Part shown: in pieces, positions 7,251-16,499 of the stretch
How positions within the stretch are numbered: position 1 is the first letter of the stretch
Layout of the letters: each line of letters begins with the position of its first letter
Position numbers and translations under genes: made by a program
Source of the DNA: Lachnospiraceae bacterium
Lineage (GTDB): Bacteria; Bacillota; Clostridia; Lachnospirales; Lachnospiraceae
DNA: 63,100 bases
NCBI GenBank assembly: GCA_017551665.1
Contig: JAFZLB010000030.1
Coordinates: forward strand, 1 to 63,100
Direction of reading: 5' to 3'
The notes under the pieces: model-generated
Databases searched by the model: none
What the model was told of the DNA's origin: nothing
What the model saw: the letters and a program-made list of their open reading frames with translations, nothing else

Positions 7251-9836
7251 ATGCAAACTTTTACCATCACCGTCAACGATAAAACCCATGAGGTGACGGA
7301 AAACAAAAAACTGATCCGCTTCCTCAGGGATGACCTGCGTCTGACAAGCGTCAAGGACGGCTGTTCCGAAGGGGCCTGCGGCACCTGTACGCTCATCATG
7401 GACGGCAAAAGCGCACGCGCCTGTATCCTGACCACGGAAAAAGCGGACGGACATTCCTTCCTGACGGTCGAAGGACTTTCGGACAAAGAGCGGGAAGCCT
7501 TTGTCTATGCCTTCGGAACGAGCGGCGCCGTACAATGCGGCTTCTGCACGCCGGGGATGGTGCTGTCCGGAAAGCTGCTGCTGGACTTAAATCCCGACCC
7601 GACGGAGGAAGACGTTAAAAAAGCAATCCGTCCGAACCTCTGCCGCTGCACGGGATACAAAAAGATCATTGAAGGCATTCTGCTGGCCGGGCGTATTCTG
7701 CGGGGGGAAGCCTCCATCGAAGAGGACTTTGAACGCAGCGATGATTTCGGCGTGGGCGCACGCACCTTCCGCGATGACGTCCGCGACAAGGTGACCGGGA
7801 AAGGCATATATCCCGATGATTTTTACATGGAAGGGATGCTCCACGCCTCCGCTGTCAGGAGCGAATACCCGAGAGCGCGAATTTTGGACATCGATTGTGC
7901 GGAAGCCCTTGCGCTCCCCGGCGTTGTCACGGTGCTCACTGCTAAGGACGTTCCGGTCAACAAGGTCGGTCACATCCAGCAGGACTGGGACGTGTTCATC
8001 GCAAAGGGCGATATCACGCGGATGACGGGGGATGCCCTCTGTCTCGTTGTCGCGGAAGATTTGAAAACACTGGAAGAAGCAAAGGCAAAGGTGCGCGTGA
8101 CATACGAGGTACTGGAGCCTGTCAGGAATATTGAAGAAGCGAAGGCGGAAGGTGCGCCGCAGCTGCACGCACACGCGGCAAACAATCTGAACCAGTCCCG
8201 TCACGTCACGCGGGGCGACGCGGCGAAGGCCCTGCAAAACAGCAAATACGTGGTGACGGACACCTTCTCGACTCCCTTCACGGAACATGCCTTTTTAGAG
8301 CCGGAATGTGCCGTCGCCTTTCCCTACAGGGACGGCGTTAAGGTGCTGTCCTCCGACCAGGGGGTCTATGATACGCGAAAAGAGATCGCGCATATGCTGG
8401 GCTGGGACGATACGCCGGAAAGAATCGTCGTGGAAAACCTTCTCGTGGGCGGCGGCTTCGGCGGCAAGGAGGATGTCTCCTGCCAGCACACGGCAGCGCT
8501 GGCCGCGCTGAAAACGGGACGCCCCGTCAAGATCAAATTTTCAAGAGAAGAATCCATCCGCTTCCATCCCAAGCGCCACGCCATGACCGGGACCTTTACC
8601 TTAGGTTGTGACGAAAACGGCATCCTCACGGGACTGGACTGCGATATTTTCTTTGACACGGGCGCTTACGCCTCTCTCTCCGGGCCGGTGCTGGAGCGGG
8701 CCTGCACCCATTCCGTCGGCCCCTATTGTTATCAGAATACGGACATCCGCGGTTACAGCTATTATACGAACAATCCGCCCGCCGGTGCCTTTCGCGGCTT
8801 CGGCGTCTGCCAGTCCAACTTCGCGACGGAGACGCTCTTAAACCGCCTGGCGGAGCTGGTTGGTATCTCCCCCTGGGAAATCCGCTACCGTAACGCGATC
8901 GAACCGGGGAAGGTGCTGCCGAACGGACAGATCGCCGACAGCTCCACGGCATTGAAGGAAACGTTGTTGCAGGTGAAGGATGTGTATGAAAATAACAAAG
9001 AACGTGCCGGCATTGCCTGTGCGATGAAAAACGCGGGCGTCGGTGTGGGACTGCCGGACAAGGGACGCGCGAAGATCCGCGTCAAAGAAGGCACGGCCGT
9101 CATCTATACCGCCGCCTCCGATATCGGGCAGGGCTCCAACACTGTCATGGTACAGATTCTCGCGGAGGCGACCGGGCTGAAACGTTCGGAAATCCGCATG
9201 GGCAGCGGTTCCTCGGAAACCGCGCCGGATTCCGGTACCACCTCCGGTTCCAGACAGACGCTGATCACGGGCGAGGCCGTGCGGATGGCGGGGGAGGCGC
9301 TGAAAAAGGCACTGGATGCGGCGGGCGGTTCGCTTTCCGCGCTGGAAGGAGAAGAATTCTTTGCCGAGTTTTTTGACCCGACGGACAAATTAGGGGCGGA
9401 CGTACCGAATCCGAAGAGCCATGTCGCCTACGCCTACGCGACGCACGTGGTGCTCTTAGACGATGCGGGACGTGTGTCTGAGGTTTATGCCGCACATGAT
9501 TCCGGAACGGTGGTCAATCCCGCTTCCATACAGGGGCAGATCGAAGGCGGCGTGCTGATGTCGTTGGGCTATGCCCTGACGGAGGATTTCCCATTAAAAG
9601 ACTGTGTCCCGCAGGCAAAGCTCGGGACACTGGGGCTGATGCGTGCGACGGATATTCCGGACATTCACGCCATTTATGTGGAACGGGACACGCCTCTTCC
9701 CTTCGCGTACGGCGCAAAGGGCATTGGCGAAATCGCTTCCATTCCCACCGCCGCGGCCGTACAGGCGGCTTACTGTGCCCGCGACGGCGTCTTCCGCAAA
9801 ACGCTTCCGCTGACCGGCACCGCCTACCGGAAGTGA
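7251..9836 (+). CDS. Selenium-dependent xanthine dehydrogenase-type molybdenum hydroxylase
   Basis: This ~860-residue protein fuses an N-terminal [2Fe-2S] ferredoxin domain (CSEGACGTC), a second helical [2Fe-2S] domain (QCGFCTPGM, then NLCRCTGYKKI) and a large molybdopterin-binding domain (VGGGFGGKEDV, GAFRGFGVCQSNFA, DIGQGSNTV, GAKGIGE near the end). The FAD domain of ordinary xanthine dehydrogenase is missing and no separate FAD subunit is in the window. YgfK at the left edge is a candidate electron partner. The architecture matches the selenium-dependent xanthine dehydrogenase family, in which selenium is a labile cofactor and not selenocysteine. Two in-frame ATGs exist, at 7245 and 7251. 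Neither has a Shine-Dalgarno sequence and a stop lies just upstream. I chose 7251 because 7245 abuts the -10 box. It ends one base from the converging gene at 9838. Confidence 0.88.
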   Translation: MQTFTITVNDKTHEVTENKKLIRFLRDDLRLTSVKDGCSEGACGTCTLIMDGKSARACILTTEKADGHSFLTVEGLSDKEREAFVYAFGTSGAVQCGFCTPGMVLSGKLLLDLNPDPTEEDVKKAIRPNLCRCTGYKKIIEGILLAGRILRGEASIEEDFERSDDFGVGARTFRDDVRDKVTGKGIYPDDFYMEGMLHASAVRSEYPRARILDIDCAEALALPGVVTVLTAKDVPVNKVGHIQQDWDVFIAKGDITRMTGDALCLVVAEDLKTLEEAKAKVRVTYEVLEPVRNIEEAKAEGAPQLHAHAANNLNQSRHVTRGDAAKALQNSKYVVTDTFSTPFTEHAFLEPECAVAFPYRDGVKVLSSDQGVYDTRKEIAHMLGWDDTPERIVVENLLVGGGFGGKEDVSCQHTAALAALKTGRPVKIKFSREESIRFHPKRHAMTGTFTLGCDENGILTGLDCDIFFDTGAYASLSGPVLERACTHSVGPYCYQNTDIRGYSYYTNNPPAGAFRGFGVCQSNFATETLLNRLAELVGISPWEIRYRNAIEPGKVLPNGQIADSSTALKETLLQVKDVYENNKERAGIACAMKNAGVGVGLPDKGRAKIRVKEGTAVIYTAASDIGQGSNTVMVQILAEATGLKRSEIRMGSGSSETAPDSGTTSGSRQTLITGEAVRMAGEALKKALDAAGGSLSALEGEEFFAEFFDPTDKLGADVPNPKSHVAYAYATHVVLLDDAGRVSEVYAAHDSGTVVNPASIQGQIEGGVLMSLGYALTEDFPLKDCVPQAKLGTLGLMRATDIPDIHAIYVERDTPLPFAYGAKGIGEIASIPTAAAVQAAYCARDGVFRKTLPLTGTAYRK

Positions 9837-9837
9837 G

Positions 9838-10167
9838 TCACTTCAGCACTTCCCGCAGACCGTCCCAGTCGGAATCACGGACACATCGTTCCACCTTCGA
9901 AAAGCGTTCCTTCTCCGACTCCGGAACGCGGTAGCCGGCGGCCTGCTTCATGAGGCTGTCGATGGAATCGATGTCATAGCCCTCGGCAAATTCCAGGATG
10001 CCCTCGTACAGCTCCTGCAATTCCTCCGGATCGATTTCCGGCTTGTCCTCCTCCGCTTCCTCCCCGATGCCCAGCATGGCTTTCAGTTCATCGGCCAGCG
10101 CCCGGTAATCCGCAAGAAGCTTCGGTGTTTTTTCCCTGATTTCGGCAATCGCCTCTTCCCTTGTCAT
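9838..10167 (-). CDS. Small acidic protein, possibly a detached C-terminal helical domain of a hybrid kinase
   Basis: This 109-residue, strongly acidic, all-helical protein has no enzyme motif. Its second half (EELQELYEGILEFAEGYD, then YRVPESEKERFSKVERC, ending DWDGLREVLK) reminds me of helical tails at the C-termini of some clostridial hybrid histidine kinases. It is the last gene of the kinase operon, 12 bases after the kinase at 10180, which lacks such a tail. It could be a separate partner or phosphotransfer-like piece, but it has no Hpt-type histidine (HxLKG), so catalytic phosphotransfer is unlikely. A ribosome binding site (AAGGAGG) precedes the ATG. The gene is probably real; its function is a guess from position. 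Confidence 0.7.
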   Translation of the reverse strand: MTREEAIAEIREKTPKLLADYRALADELKAMLGIGEEAEEDKPEIDPEELQELYEGILEFAEGYDIDSIDSLMKQAAGYRVPESEKERFSKVERCVRDSDWDGLREVLK

Positions 10168-10179
10168 AACAGCCTCCTT

Positions 10180-13100
10180 CTACGGCAGGGTTTCAAAGAC
10201 CCTTCCTCCCGTTTCCTTATCATTGCCGAGCAGATGGAACATCAGCCCGAAGGTGCCGGGACCCACGTTGATCGCCACGGCACTTGATGTCGGCATCGTG
10301 ACCACGCGGTCAAAGCGTACATACTTCTCCGTCTCTTCCCGCACCTGTTCCAGCTCATCATCCGTCAGTCCCGCGTGGGTGATAAACAGCAGGGATGTAT
10401 CAATATTACCACGCTTTGAAAGAACTTTGCGGATAAATCTGACGCGGTGTTCCTGTCCCACGGAAACAGAGAACTTCATCCGGTCGTTCTTCATGTTGAT
10501 GGTGGGGCGGATGAGAAAAGCCTCCATCCAGCGGCTCAAAACAGGACGCATACGGCCGCCGCGGACAAGAAAGTCCGTCCCTTCCAGAATAAAGCGGGCG
10601 ACCATCTGTTTTTTGAAGCGCAGCACCCGCCGAAGCAGTTCCTCCGCGCTTACCTTCTCACGGACTGCCGTCTGCGCCGCGTACAGCAGCACCATCCCCG
10701 CACCGCCGGACATGGAGCCGGAATCCGCAACATATACGCCCGGAAGCTTTGACGCTGCCTTCACGGCCTCATTGTACACCGGCGAAGACGCATCGGCAAT
10801 GGAAACATGCAGCACCTCCTTTGTGCGCTCCAGCTCTTTTGTGAAGAAGGACGTAAAGGCCACCGCGTCCGGCACCTCGCTCTTTGCGCCGTGCTGTTCG
10901 TTCCGCATATAAAACATCAGCTCATCGCCGTTGATCTCTTCCCCGTCCGTAAAGCTGCCGCTGTCCGTATGCAGCGTATGCGGAATGACGGCAATCCCCA
11001 GGCGTTCGATCCAGGCCTTTGGCAGATCACAGGCGGAATCCCCGCTGACGGTAAGATCGCTTAGACGGTACAGGGCTTGTTGTTCCTCCGCCCTTACTGT
11101 CCCGTCTTCCTTTTCCCCTTCGGACGGCGCAGGCTCCGGCAGATCTGACGCCGCCTTTTCCGGAAGGATGTTTTCCCTGACCGCCTTTGTTCCGGAAAAC
11201 GCCTCCTGCGCCAGCGGATCGCCGCCTTCCCTGAGCAGCAGCCGCTTCAGCACGCGCAGCAGTTCCCCGCGTTCGATTGGCTTTGCCACGAATCCGTCAA
11301 AGCCTTCCTTTGCAAACATCTCCCGCGCGCCGGAAGCGGCATTGGCCGTCAGCGCCACAATCAGTGTCTGTCTTCCGCCCGAGCGCAGCAGATTCCGGAT
11401 GCGGTGTGCGCATTCCACGCCGTCCATCACCGGCATCATGTGATCCATGAAGATCACACGGTAATCCTTTTTCCGCGCCTTTTCGACGGCATCCGCGCCG
11501 CTTAAGGCAGTTTCCACGGAAAAGCCCGCGCTCTCCAGTATCTTTTTCGCGACGATCAGATTCAGCAGCTCGTCATCCACCACCAGCGCCCTGACACCGT
11601 CAAAGCGGATCTGTGTCTCCGTCCGCTGCCTTTCCCCGGCCCCGTCTGCCGTCTCCGCGTTTAAGGCTTCCACCAGCGGGAAGGCATATAAAGGCTTTTG
11701 CAGGATCCTCACGGGACTCCCGGGTGCCGGTGCAAAACCGCGTCTTGCCACCACCACAAGCTGCAGCTGCCCTGCAAGTGTGTCAAAGTATGCCGGGTCT
11801 TCCGCGTACTCCTCGTCCGCGACGAAGAGATGGGTGAAGTTTTCCCGCCCCATCATCTCCTTCAGATCCGGAAGCGTGGTACTGCGCTCCACCTTCAGAT
11901 CAAACGCGGTGACAACATGAAGAATCATCTGCGTATAATAGTCCCGCAGCGCCGGCACGTCGAACTTGGCCGGCTGCTGGTAAAAGGCAATCTTCAGCCG
12001 TTCCGGTGCGCGGATCTCCATACAGCGCCCATAATCACGCACCTCCTGGGGCAGACTCACATGGACACGGGTGCCCTTTCCCGGTGTGGATTCGATCCGG
12101 GCAAATCCCCCCATGGCATGGGCCATCCCGAAGACAATCTGCAGCCCGAGACCGAATCCCCCGGAAACGCCTCGCCTGGAAATATCCGCCTGATAGACGC
12201 CTCTCCGGACCGCAGCCAGTTCCTCCTCCGTCATCCCGATGCCGGTATCGGACACCTCCATGCAGAGGTTGATGCCGTAATCCTGCTTCACGGCATAGAC
12301 CCGCACAAAGACGCCGCCCTTTTTGGTGTATTTCAGGGCATTGTCCGTCAGATGATACAGGATTTTCCGGATCCGTCTCGGATCACCCGTCAGTGCCTGC
12401 GGGATGTCCGCATCCGCGTCAATCACCACCTGTACCCCCCGTTCCTCCGTGTACAGACGCAGTGACGCGATGACGTCATTCAGCACGGAGGCGATCATGT
12501 ACGGTTCCTTCACCGTCACAAAGCGTCCCGTCGAAAGCTCCGTATAATCCAGCAGATCATTGACCTGTGCGGAAAGCGTTTCCCCCGCCAAAAGCAGCTG
12601 TTCCGCCTCTTCTCTTGTCTCCTCGTCCGTCTCCCGGTCACACAGCACGTCGGAAATCCCCCGGACCACGTTCACCGGGGTACGGAAGGTATGGGAGATG
12701 TTCACAAGGAAATCCTCCGTCTGATGACGTATCACGGAGAGTTCCTCAATGGCCTGACGGTCTTCCTCCCGTTCCTGCGAACGCTTCCGGATGATGTGCA
12801 GCGCGACGACAAATGTGGTGATCACAACGCCGAGGTTCCCGATGACCCTCGAGACAAAGAGCGAATCCATCTCAAACTCCGGCGAAGACAGCAGCACATA
12901 GCCGCTCCAAAAAAAGCAGAACCAGAACAGGGCAAAGCCGGTCTGCAAAAGCCGCTTCTCCCCGGTCAGCGCCAGCAGCGCAAATTCGATGGCCGCCAGG
13001 GACGCCAGATCCTGGAAGGAAGTGGCATGCACGCCGTGGTACACCAAAAGCATCCACAGCACAATCATGTAAAACACAAGCCTGCGGTGTTCCGTCATCC

Positions 13101-13317
13101 GTTTTCTGATATGGAACTCCCAGGAAAGCACCGTACCGAAGGTCAGAACCGGCAGCATCCAGAGCTCCCATCCGAGAGAAACGGCCGTGCCGATAATCCC
13201 GAGCAGAAACAGCGTCATGATCACAACCATGCTCAGATGCACACTGCGCATGCGGTCCGATGCAGGACGGCGCTTTCTTTCCTTCCTCTTATGTTGTTCC
13301 CTCGTTCCCTCTTGCAA
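10180..13317 (-). CDS. Hybrid histidine kinase fused to a C-terminal DegV lipid-binding domain
   Basis: This membrane sensor kinase has 1045 residues. About six hydrophobic segments (residues 28-175) lead to a HisKA domain whose H-box is SHTFRTP (His ~209; Thr replaces the usual Glu). A HATPase domain follows (N-box near 321-330, GFGLGLQIV near 387-395). Residues ~440-555 look like a degenerate receiver with no phospho-acceptor Asp. A proper receiver lies at ~576-700 (FMDHMMP, Asp ~625). The last ~275 residues are a complete DegV domain (GDSACDLPKAW, VADSGSMSGGAG, LVRGGRM, INVGPGTFGLMF). DegV/FakB proteins bind fatty acids, so lipid sensing is a reasonable inference. Its first ~700 residues parallel the kinase at 16500, which has no DegV domain. 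It is the fifth gene of the operon. Confidence 0.9.
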   Translation of the reverse strand: MQEGTREQHKRKERKRRPASDRMRSVHLSMVVIMTLFLLGIIGTAVSLGWELWMLPVLTFGTVLSWEFHIRKRMTEHRRLVFYMIVLWMLLVYHGVHATSFQDLASLAAIEFALLALTGEKRLLQTGFALFWFCFFWSGYVLLSSPEFEMDSLFVSRVIGNLGVVITTFVVALHIIRKRSQEREEDRQAIEELSVIRHQTEDFLVNISHTFRTPVNVVRGISDVLCDRETDEETREEAEQLLLAGETLSAQVNDLLDYTELSTGRFVTVKEPYMIASVLNDVIASLRLYTEERGVQVVIDADADIPQALTGDPRRIRKILYHLTDNALKYTKKGGVFVRVYAVKQDYGINLCMEVSDTGIGMTEEELAAVRRGVYQADISRRGVSGGFGLGLQIVFGMAHAMGGFARIESTPGKGTRVHVSLPQEVRDYGRCMEIRAPERLKIAFYQQPAKFDVPALRDYYTQMILHVVTAFDLKVERSTTLPDLKEMMGRENFTHLFVADEEYAEDPAYFDTLAGQLQLVVVARRGFAPAPGSPVRILQKPLYAFPLVEALNAETADGAGERQRTETQIRFDGVRALVVDDELLNLIVAKKILESAGFSVETALSGADAVEKARKKDYRVIFMDHMMPVMDGVECAHRIRNLLRSGGRQTLIVALTANAASGAREMFAKEGFDGFVAKPIERGELLRVLKRLLLREGGDPLAQEAFSGTKAVRENILPEKAASDLPEPAPSEGEKEDGTVRAEEQQALYRLSDLTVSGDSACDLPKAWIERLGIAVIPHTLHTDSGSFTDGEEINGDELMFYMRNEQHGAKSEVPDAVAFTSFFTKELERTKEVLHVSIADASSPVYNEAVKAASKLPGVYVADSGSMSGGAGMVLLYAAQTAVREKVSAEELLRRVLRFKKQMVARFILEGTDFLVRGGRMRPVLSRWMEAFLIRPTINMKNDRMKFSVSVGQEHRVRFIRKVLSKRGNIDTSLLFITHAGLTDDELEQVREETEKYVRFDRVVTMPTSSAVAINVGPGTFGLMFHLLGNDKETGGRVFETLP

Positions 13318-13330
13318 GTTTCACTCCTTC

Positions 13331-16300
13331 TTATGCTTCCGCATTCTTTGCGGTATTTCCCAGTGCTTCCAGCGCTTCCGCCTCCGCGGACAGTTCCGTC
13401 GCGCCGATGAGACGCGCACTCGACTTTAAGGCATGCACCTTGATCGTAAAATTCTCCCAGTCCTCTTCCCGCAGGAAGCCTTCGATCTCGTCCGCCTTGG
13501 CGGCGGCGCTTTCCGCAAAGAGCTTCAGGGCTGCGTCGAGGACGTCCTGCGCGCCGCAGTTGCGGAGGGCTTCGGAGGTGTCGAGAGGGAGGTTATGAAC
13601 CCGGCTGTCCGGAAGGCTGTGAGCCTGACTGCCATGGTCCCCGATGGTTCCGCTTCGCTCCGGTTTCGCCGGACACTCCGCCGAGCCTGTAGTCTCGGCT
13701 CCGTGGCGAACAAGCCGCTCAGCGGAATCCATACGGGTCCCCGGCGCGTCAGGCGCGAGGGTTTCAGTGGCATCCGCCTCACGTGCAGCCTCCTCCGGTA
13801 AAAAGTCAAACAGCCGGGCGTCGTTGTCTCCGCGTTCGCAGAACATGAGCCCGATGGTGCCTGGGCCGCAGTTGACGGCGATTGCGCTGGAGGCCTTGAC
13901 GTAGATGATGCGGTCGAACTTCGCGAAGCGTTCCACCTCTTGCCGGATCTCCGAAAGTTCCCGCTCCGTCAGGCTGACGTAGGCGATGAAGAGAAGGGAA
14001 AGATCCGGATTCCTGTATTTGCGCATCATTTTGCGGACATACTGTTTGCGGTAGGAACTGAAAACAGCCACATGGGGCTTCATCCGCATGTTCTTAAATT
14101 CAAACACCGGATGCAGCAGAAAGGCGTCCAGCAGGGAATTCAACAAGGACGAAACCCTGCCGCTCCGCAGCAGATACTCGCTATTGTCCATGACAAAGCT
14201 GGTATGTACTCTTGCCTGCAGTTCCTCCACCCGCTGCAGGATGGCGCTGACGGGAAGATCCTTCTCCGCCAGATACGCGGCATACAGCACCAAAAGCCCC
14301 GTGCCGCCGGAAACGGTACCGGAATCCACCACCGTCACATTGTCAAAGGAACGCGCCGCCCAGCGGGCATGGTTATAACTCTTTGACATATCCGAAGAGA
14401 TCGTAAAATGAATCACATGCTGTGCCTTCACCACCTGCCGGCCGAAGAAGGCCTCGTAATGCGCGGTATCCGGCACCTCGCTGCGGGCTTCGTTTGCGGG
14501 ATTCGAAAGATAACGCATCAGTTCCTCGGAATCCACCTCCAGATTGTCGCGGAAGGCACCCTGCCGCGTATGCAGAACGAAATTGATGACGCCGATGCCC
14601 AGCCGGTCCGTGAGGTCCTTCGGCAGATCGCCGCCGGAATCCATGGTGATGACCACATTCCGTTTTCTTCCGCTTTCCGTAAAGACCTGCTCCGCGCCGG
14701 ACTGCATCGTGGACGCGCCGGTGAGACGCACCTTGCCTTCCGGCAGCGCCCGGATCAGTGCTTCCTCCAGCTGCGTCCCGCTGACGGGCTTTAAGAGATA
14801 ACCGTCAAAGCCGCTGGCGGCATACAGTGCCCGGTTCTCCGCACCGGCATTGGCGGTCAGCGCCAGCACCTTCGTCTCACGGTTTAAGCCGCCTTCCTGT
14901 TCCCGGATCTGCTTCAGGCATTCGACGCCGTCCATTCCGGGCATCAGATGATCCATGAAAATGACGTCATACTGCAGCTGCAGCGTGCGCCAGAGCGCCT
15001 GTGCGCCGCTGGTCGCGGTATCAATGTTGATTTTTGTGTCCTGCAGCAGTCCCGTTTCCACGGAAAGATTCATCTCATTGTCATCGACGATGAGCAGTCT
15101 CGCCTCCGGCGCCTCAAAGCTCTGCCGGTAAACCTCTCTTTTCTGCTCCGCTCCGCGGGTCAGCGACGCCATGCTGCCGACGGGCGTGGGGTCCACAATC
15201 TCCTGCGTCAGCGACATGGTAAACACGGAGCCCTTGGTATAGACACTGGAAACCGAAATTTCCCCGCCCATCAGTTCCATGATCTGCTTGACGATGGATA
15301 GCCCCAGGCCCGTTCCTTCAATATTTCGGTTCTTTTCCTCGTCCACGCGCTTAAAGGCTTCGAAGAGATGCGGGATGACCTCCTTCCGGATGCCCATGCC
15401 GGTATCCTCCACCCGCGCCGTCATCTGGATCAGGTGGGGATCCTCCAGACGGTCCCCCTGCACCGACAGGGTGACACTGCCCTCCGCCGTGTATTTCACG
15501 GCATTGTTCAACAGGTTCACCAGAACCTGCTTGATCCGGACCTCATCCCCGTAAAGCAGTGCGGGCAACGTTTCGTCCGTCTGCACATGAAACTGCAGCC
15601 CCTTCTTCTGTGCCCGTTCGGCAATCATCTCCGTGACCTCCGTCAGCAGCGCGGCTGTTTCGTATGCCACGGGAACGATCTCCATCTTGCCGGATTCCAT
15701 CTTGGACATATCGAGAATGTCATTGATGAGCGACAGCAGCATATTGGAGGCGGAATGCACGGATTCCAGGCGTTCCACCGTTGTTTCCGGCAGCGTTTCG
15801 TCCCGGAGTACCAGCTCGTTCATGCCGATGATCGTGTTGATGGGCGTGCGGATCTCATGGGACATGCTGGAGAAGAAATTGCTCTGGGCGCGGTTCAATT
15901 CCTCGATCTCCCGCTGGCGTTCCATGGAAATCAGCAGTTCCTGCCTCGCGATATAGCCCTGGAAAAACAGCATGCTGCTGACCAGTGTCGCGGTAATCAC
16001 AAGGGAAGCAATGGAATTGATCAGTCCCGCCTCCGCCGACAGCTCACGGAAGAGCTGCGGATTTGTCGCGTACAAAAGAAAGAGCAGCGCGGTCATGATG
16101 ACGTCGGCAATGATCAGCACCATGCGGGAACGGCCGCGGATGGTCGCGACAATAAAGACCAGCGCCATGATAAACCAGTTGGGTGCGCCGGCATGCACCC
16201 CGCCGTTATAAATAAACGCGACCGGCAGCATGCCGAACACCAGGCTGATGCCGCTGATGACGGAAATCAGCTGAATCCTGCCGCTGCGTAAGGCATACAG

Positions 16301-16495
16301 GTACATGCCCACAAACACCAATGCCGTCAGGCCGAAAAAAACGATCCGGAACAGTTGGAAATTGTAGATTGCGGAAAAGACCCACCACACAATCAGCGAA
16401 AGAATCGACAGCAGCGCCAGCAGACGGTAGCGCCGTTCATACGCGTCCCTTGAAGGGTCTTTCAGTTTTGTCAGCCATTCCCTCCAGAACTTCAT
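13331..16495 (-). CDS. Hybrid histidine kinase with receiver, DegV domain and Hpt domain
   Basis: This 1054-residue protein combines, in order, a six-helix membrane region (residues ~25-185), HisKA (MSHEIRTPIN, His ~213), HATPase (GTGLGLSIVKQ), a receiver (FMDHLMPGMDG), a full DegV domain (~613-885: MDSGGDLPKDL, VVDSGTVSGGTG, LLRSGRVS, VNCGPGTIGLMF), a Pro/Glu/Ala-rich linker and a C-terminal Hpt domain (VHALKSSARLIGA, His ~1021). Every phosphorelay step is on one chain, with a probable lipid-binding domain between receiver and Hpt. In the neighbour at 10180 the DegV domain ends the protein, so DegV occupies two different places in one operon. The linker's DNA (about 13.56-13.8 kb) looks compositionally loose. 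The start ATG lies 4 bases after the stop of the kinase at 16500. Confidence 0.9.
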   Translation of the reverse strand: MKFWREWLTKLKDPSRDAYERRYRLLALLSILSLIVWWVFSAIYNFQLFRIVFFGLTALVFVGMYLYALRSGRIQLISVISGISLVFGMLPVAFIYNGGVHAGAPNWFIMALVFIVATIRGRSRMVLIIADVIMTALLFLLYATNPQLFRELSAEAGLINSIASLVITATLVSSMLFFQGYIARQELLISMERQREIEELNRAQSNFFSSMSHEIRTPINTIIGMNELVLRDETLPETTVERLESVHSASNMLLSLINDILDMSKMESGKMEIVPVAYETAALLTEVTEMIAERAQKKGLQFHVQTDETLPALLYGDEVRIKQVLVNLLNNAVKYTAEGSVTLSVQGDRLEDPHLIQMTARVEDTGMGIRKEVIPHLFEAFKRVDEEKNRNIEGTGLGLSIVKQIMELMGGEISVSSVYTKGSVFTMSLTQEIVDPTPVGSMASLTRGAEQKREVYRQSFEAPEARLLIVDDNEMNLSVETGLLQDTKINIDTATSGAQALWRTLQLQYDVIFMDHLMPGMDGVECLKQIREQEGGLNRETKVLALTANAGAENRALYAASGFDGYLLKPVSGTQLEEALIRALPEGKVRLTGASTMQSGAEQVFTESGRKRNVVITMDSGGDLPKDLTDRLGIGVINFVLHTRQGAFRDNLEVDSEELMRYLSNPANEARSEVPDTAHYEAFFGRQVVKAQHVIHFTISSDMSKSYNHARWAARSFDNVTVVDSGTVSGGTGLLVLYAAYLAEKDLPVSAILQRVEELQARVHTSFVMDNSEYLLRSGRVSSLLNSLLDAFLLHPVFEFKNMRMKPHVAVFSSYRKQYVRKMMRKYRNPDLSLLFIAYVSLTERELSEIRQEVERFAKFDRIIYVKASSAIAVNCGPGTIGLMFCERGDNDARLFDFLPEEAAREADATETLAPDAPGTRMDSAERLVRHGAETTGSAECPAKPERSGTIGDHGSQAHSLPDSRVHNLPLDTSEALRNCGAQDVLDAALKLFAESAAAKADEIEGFLREEDWENFTIKVHALKSSARLIGATELSAEAEALEALGNTAKNAEA

Positions 16496-16499
16496 CCGC

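Noticed and set aside
7251-9836. Selenocysteine codon in the hydroxylase
   Set aside because: No in-frame TGA exists before the true stop. In this family selenium is a labile cofactor, not selenocysteine.
15368-16291. Long plus-strand open frames opposite the hybrid kinases
   Set aside because: They have no ribosome binding sites or recognisable motifs, and the kinase genes on the minus strand explain the sequence.
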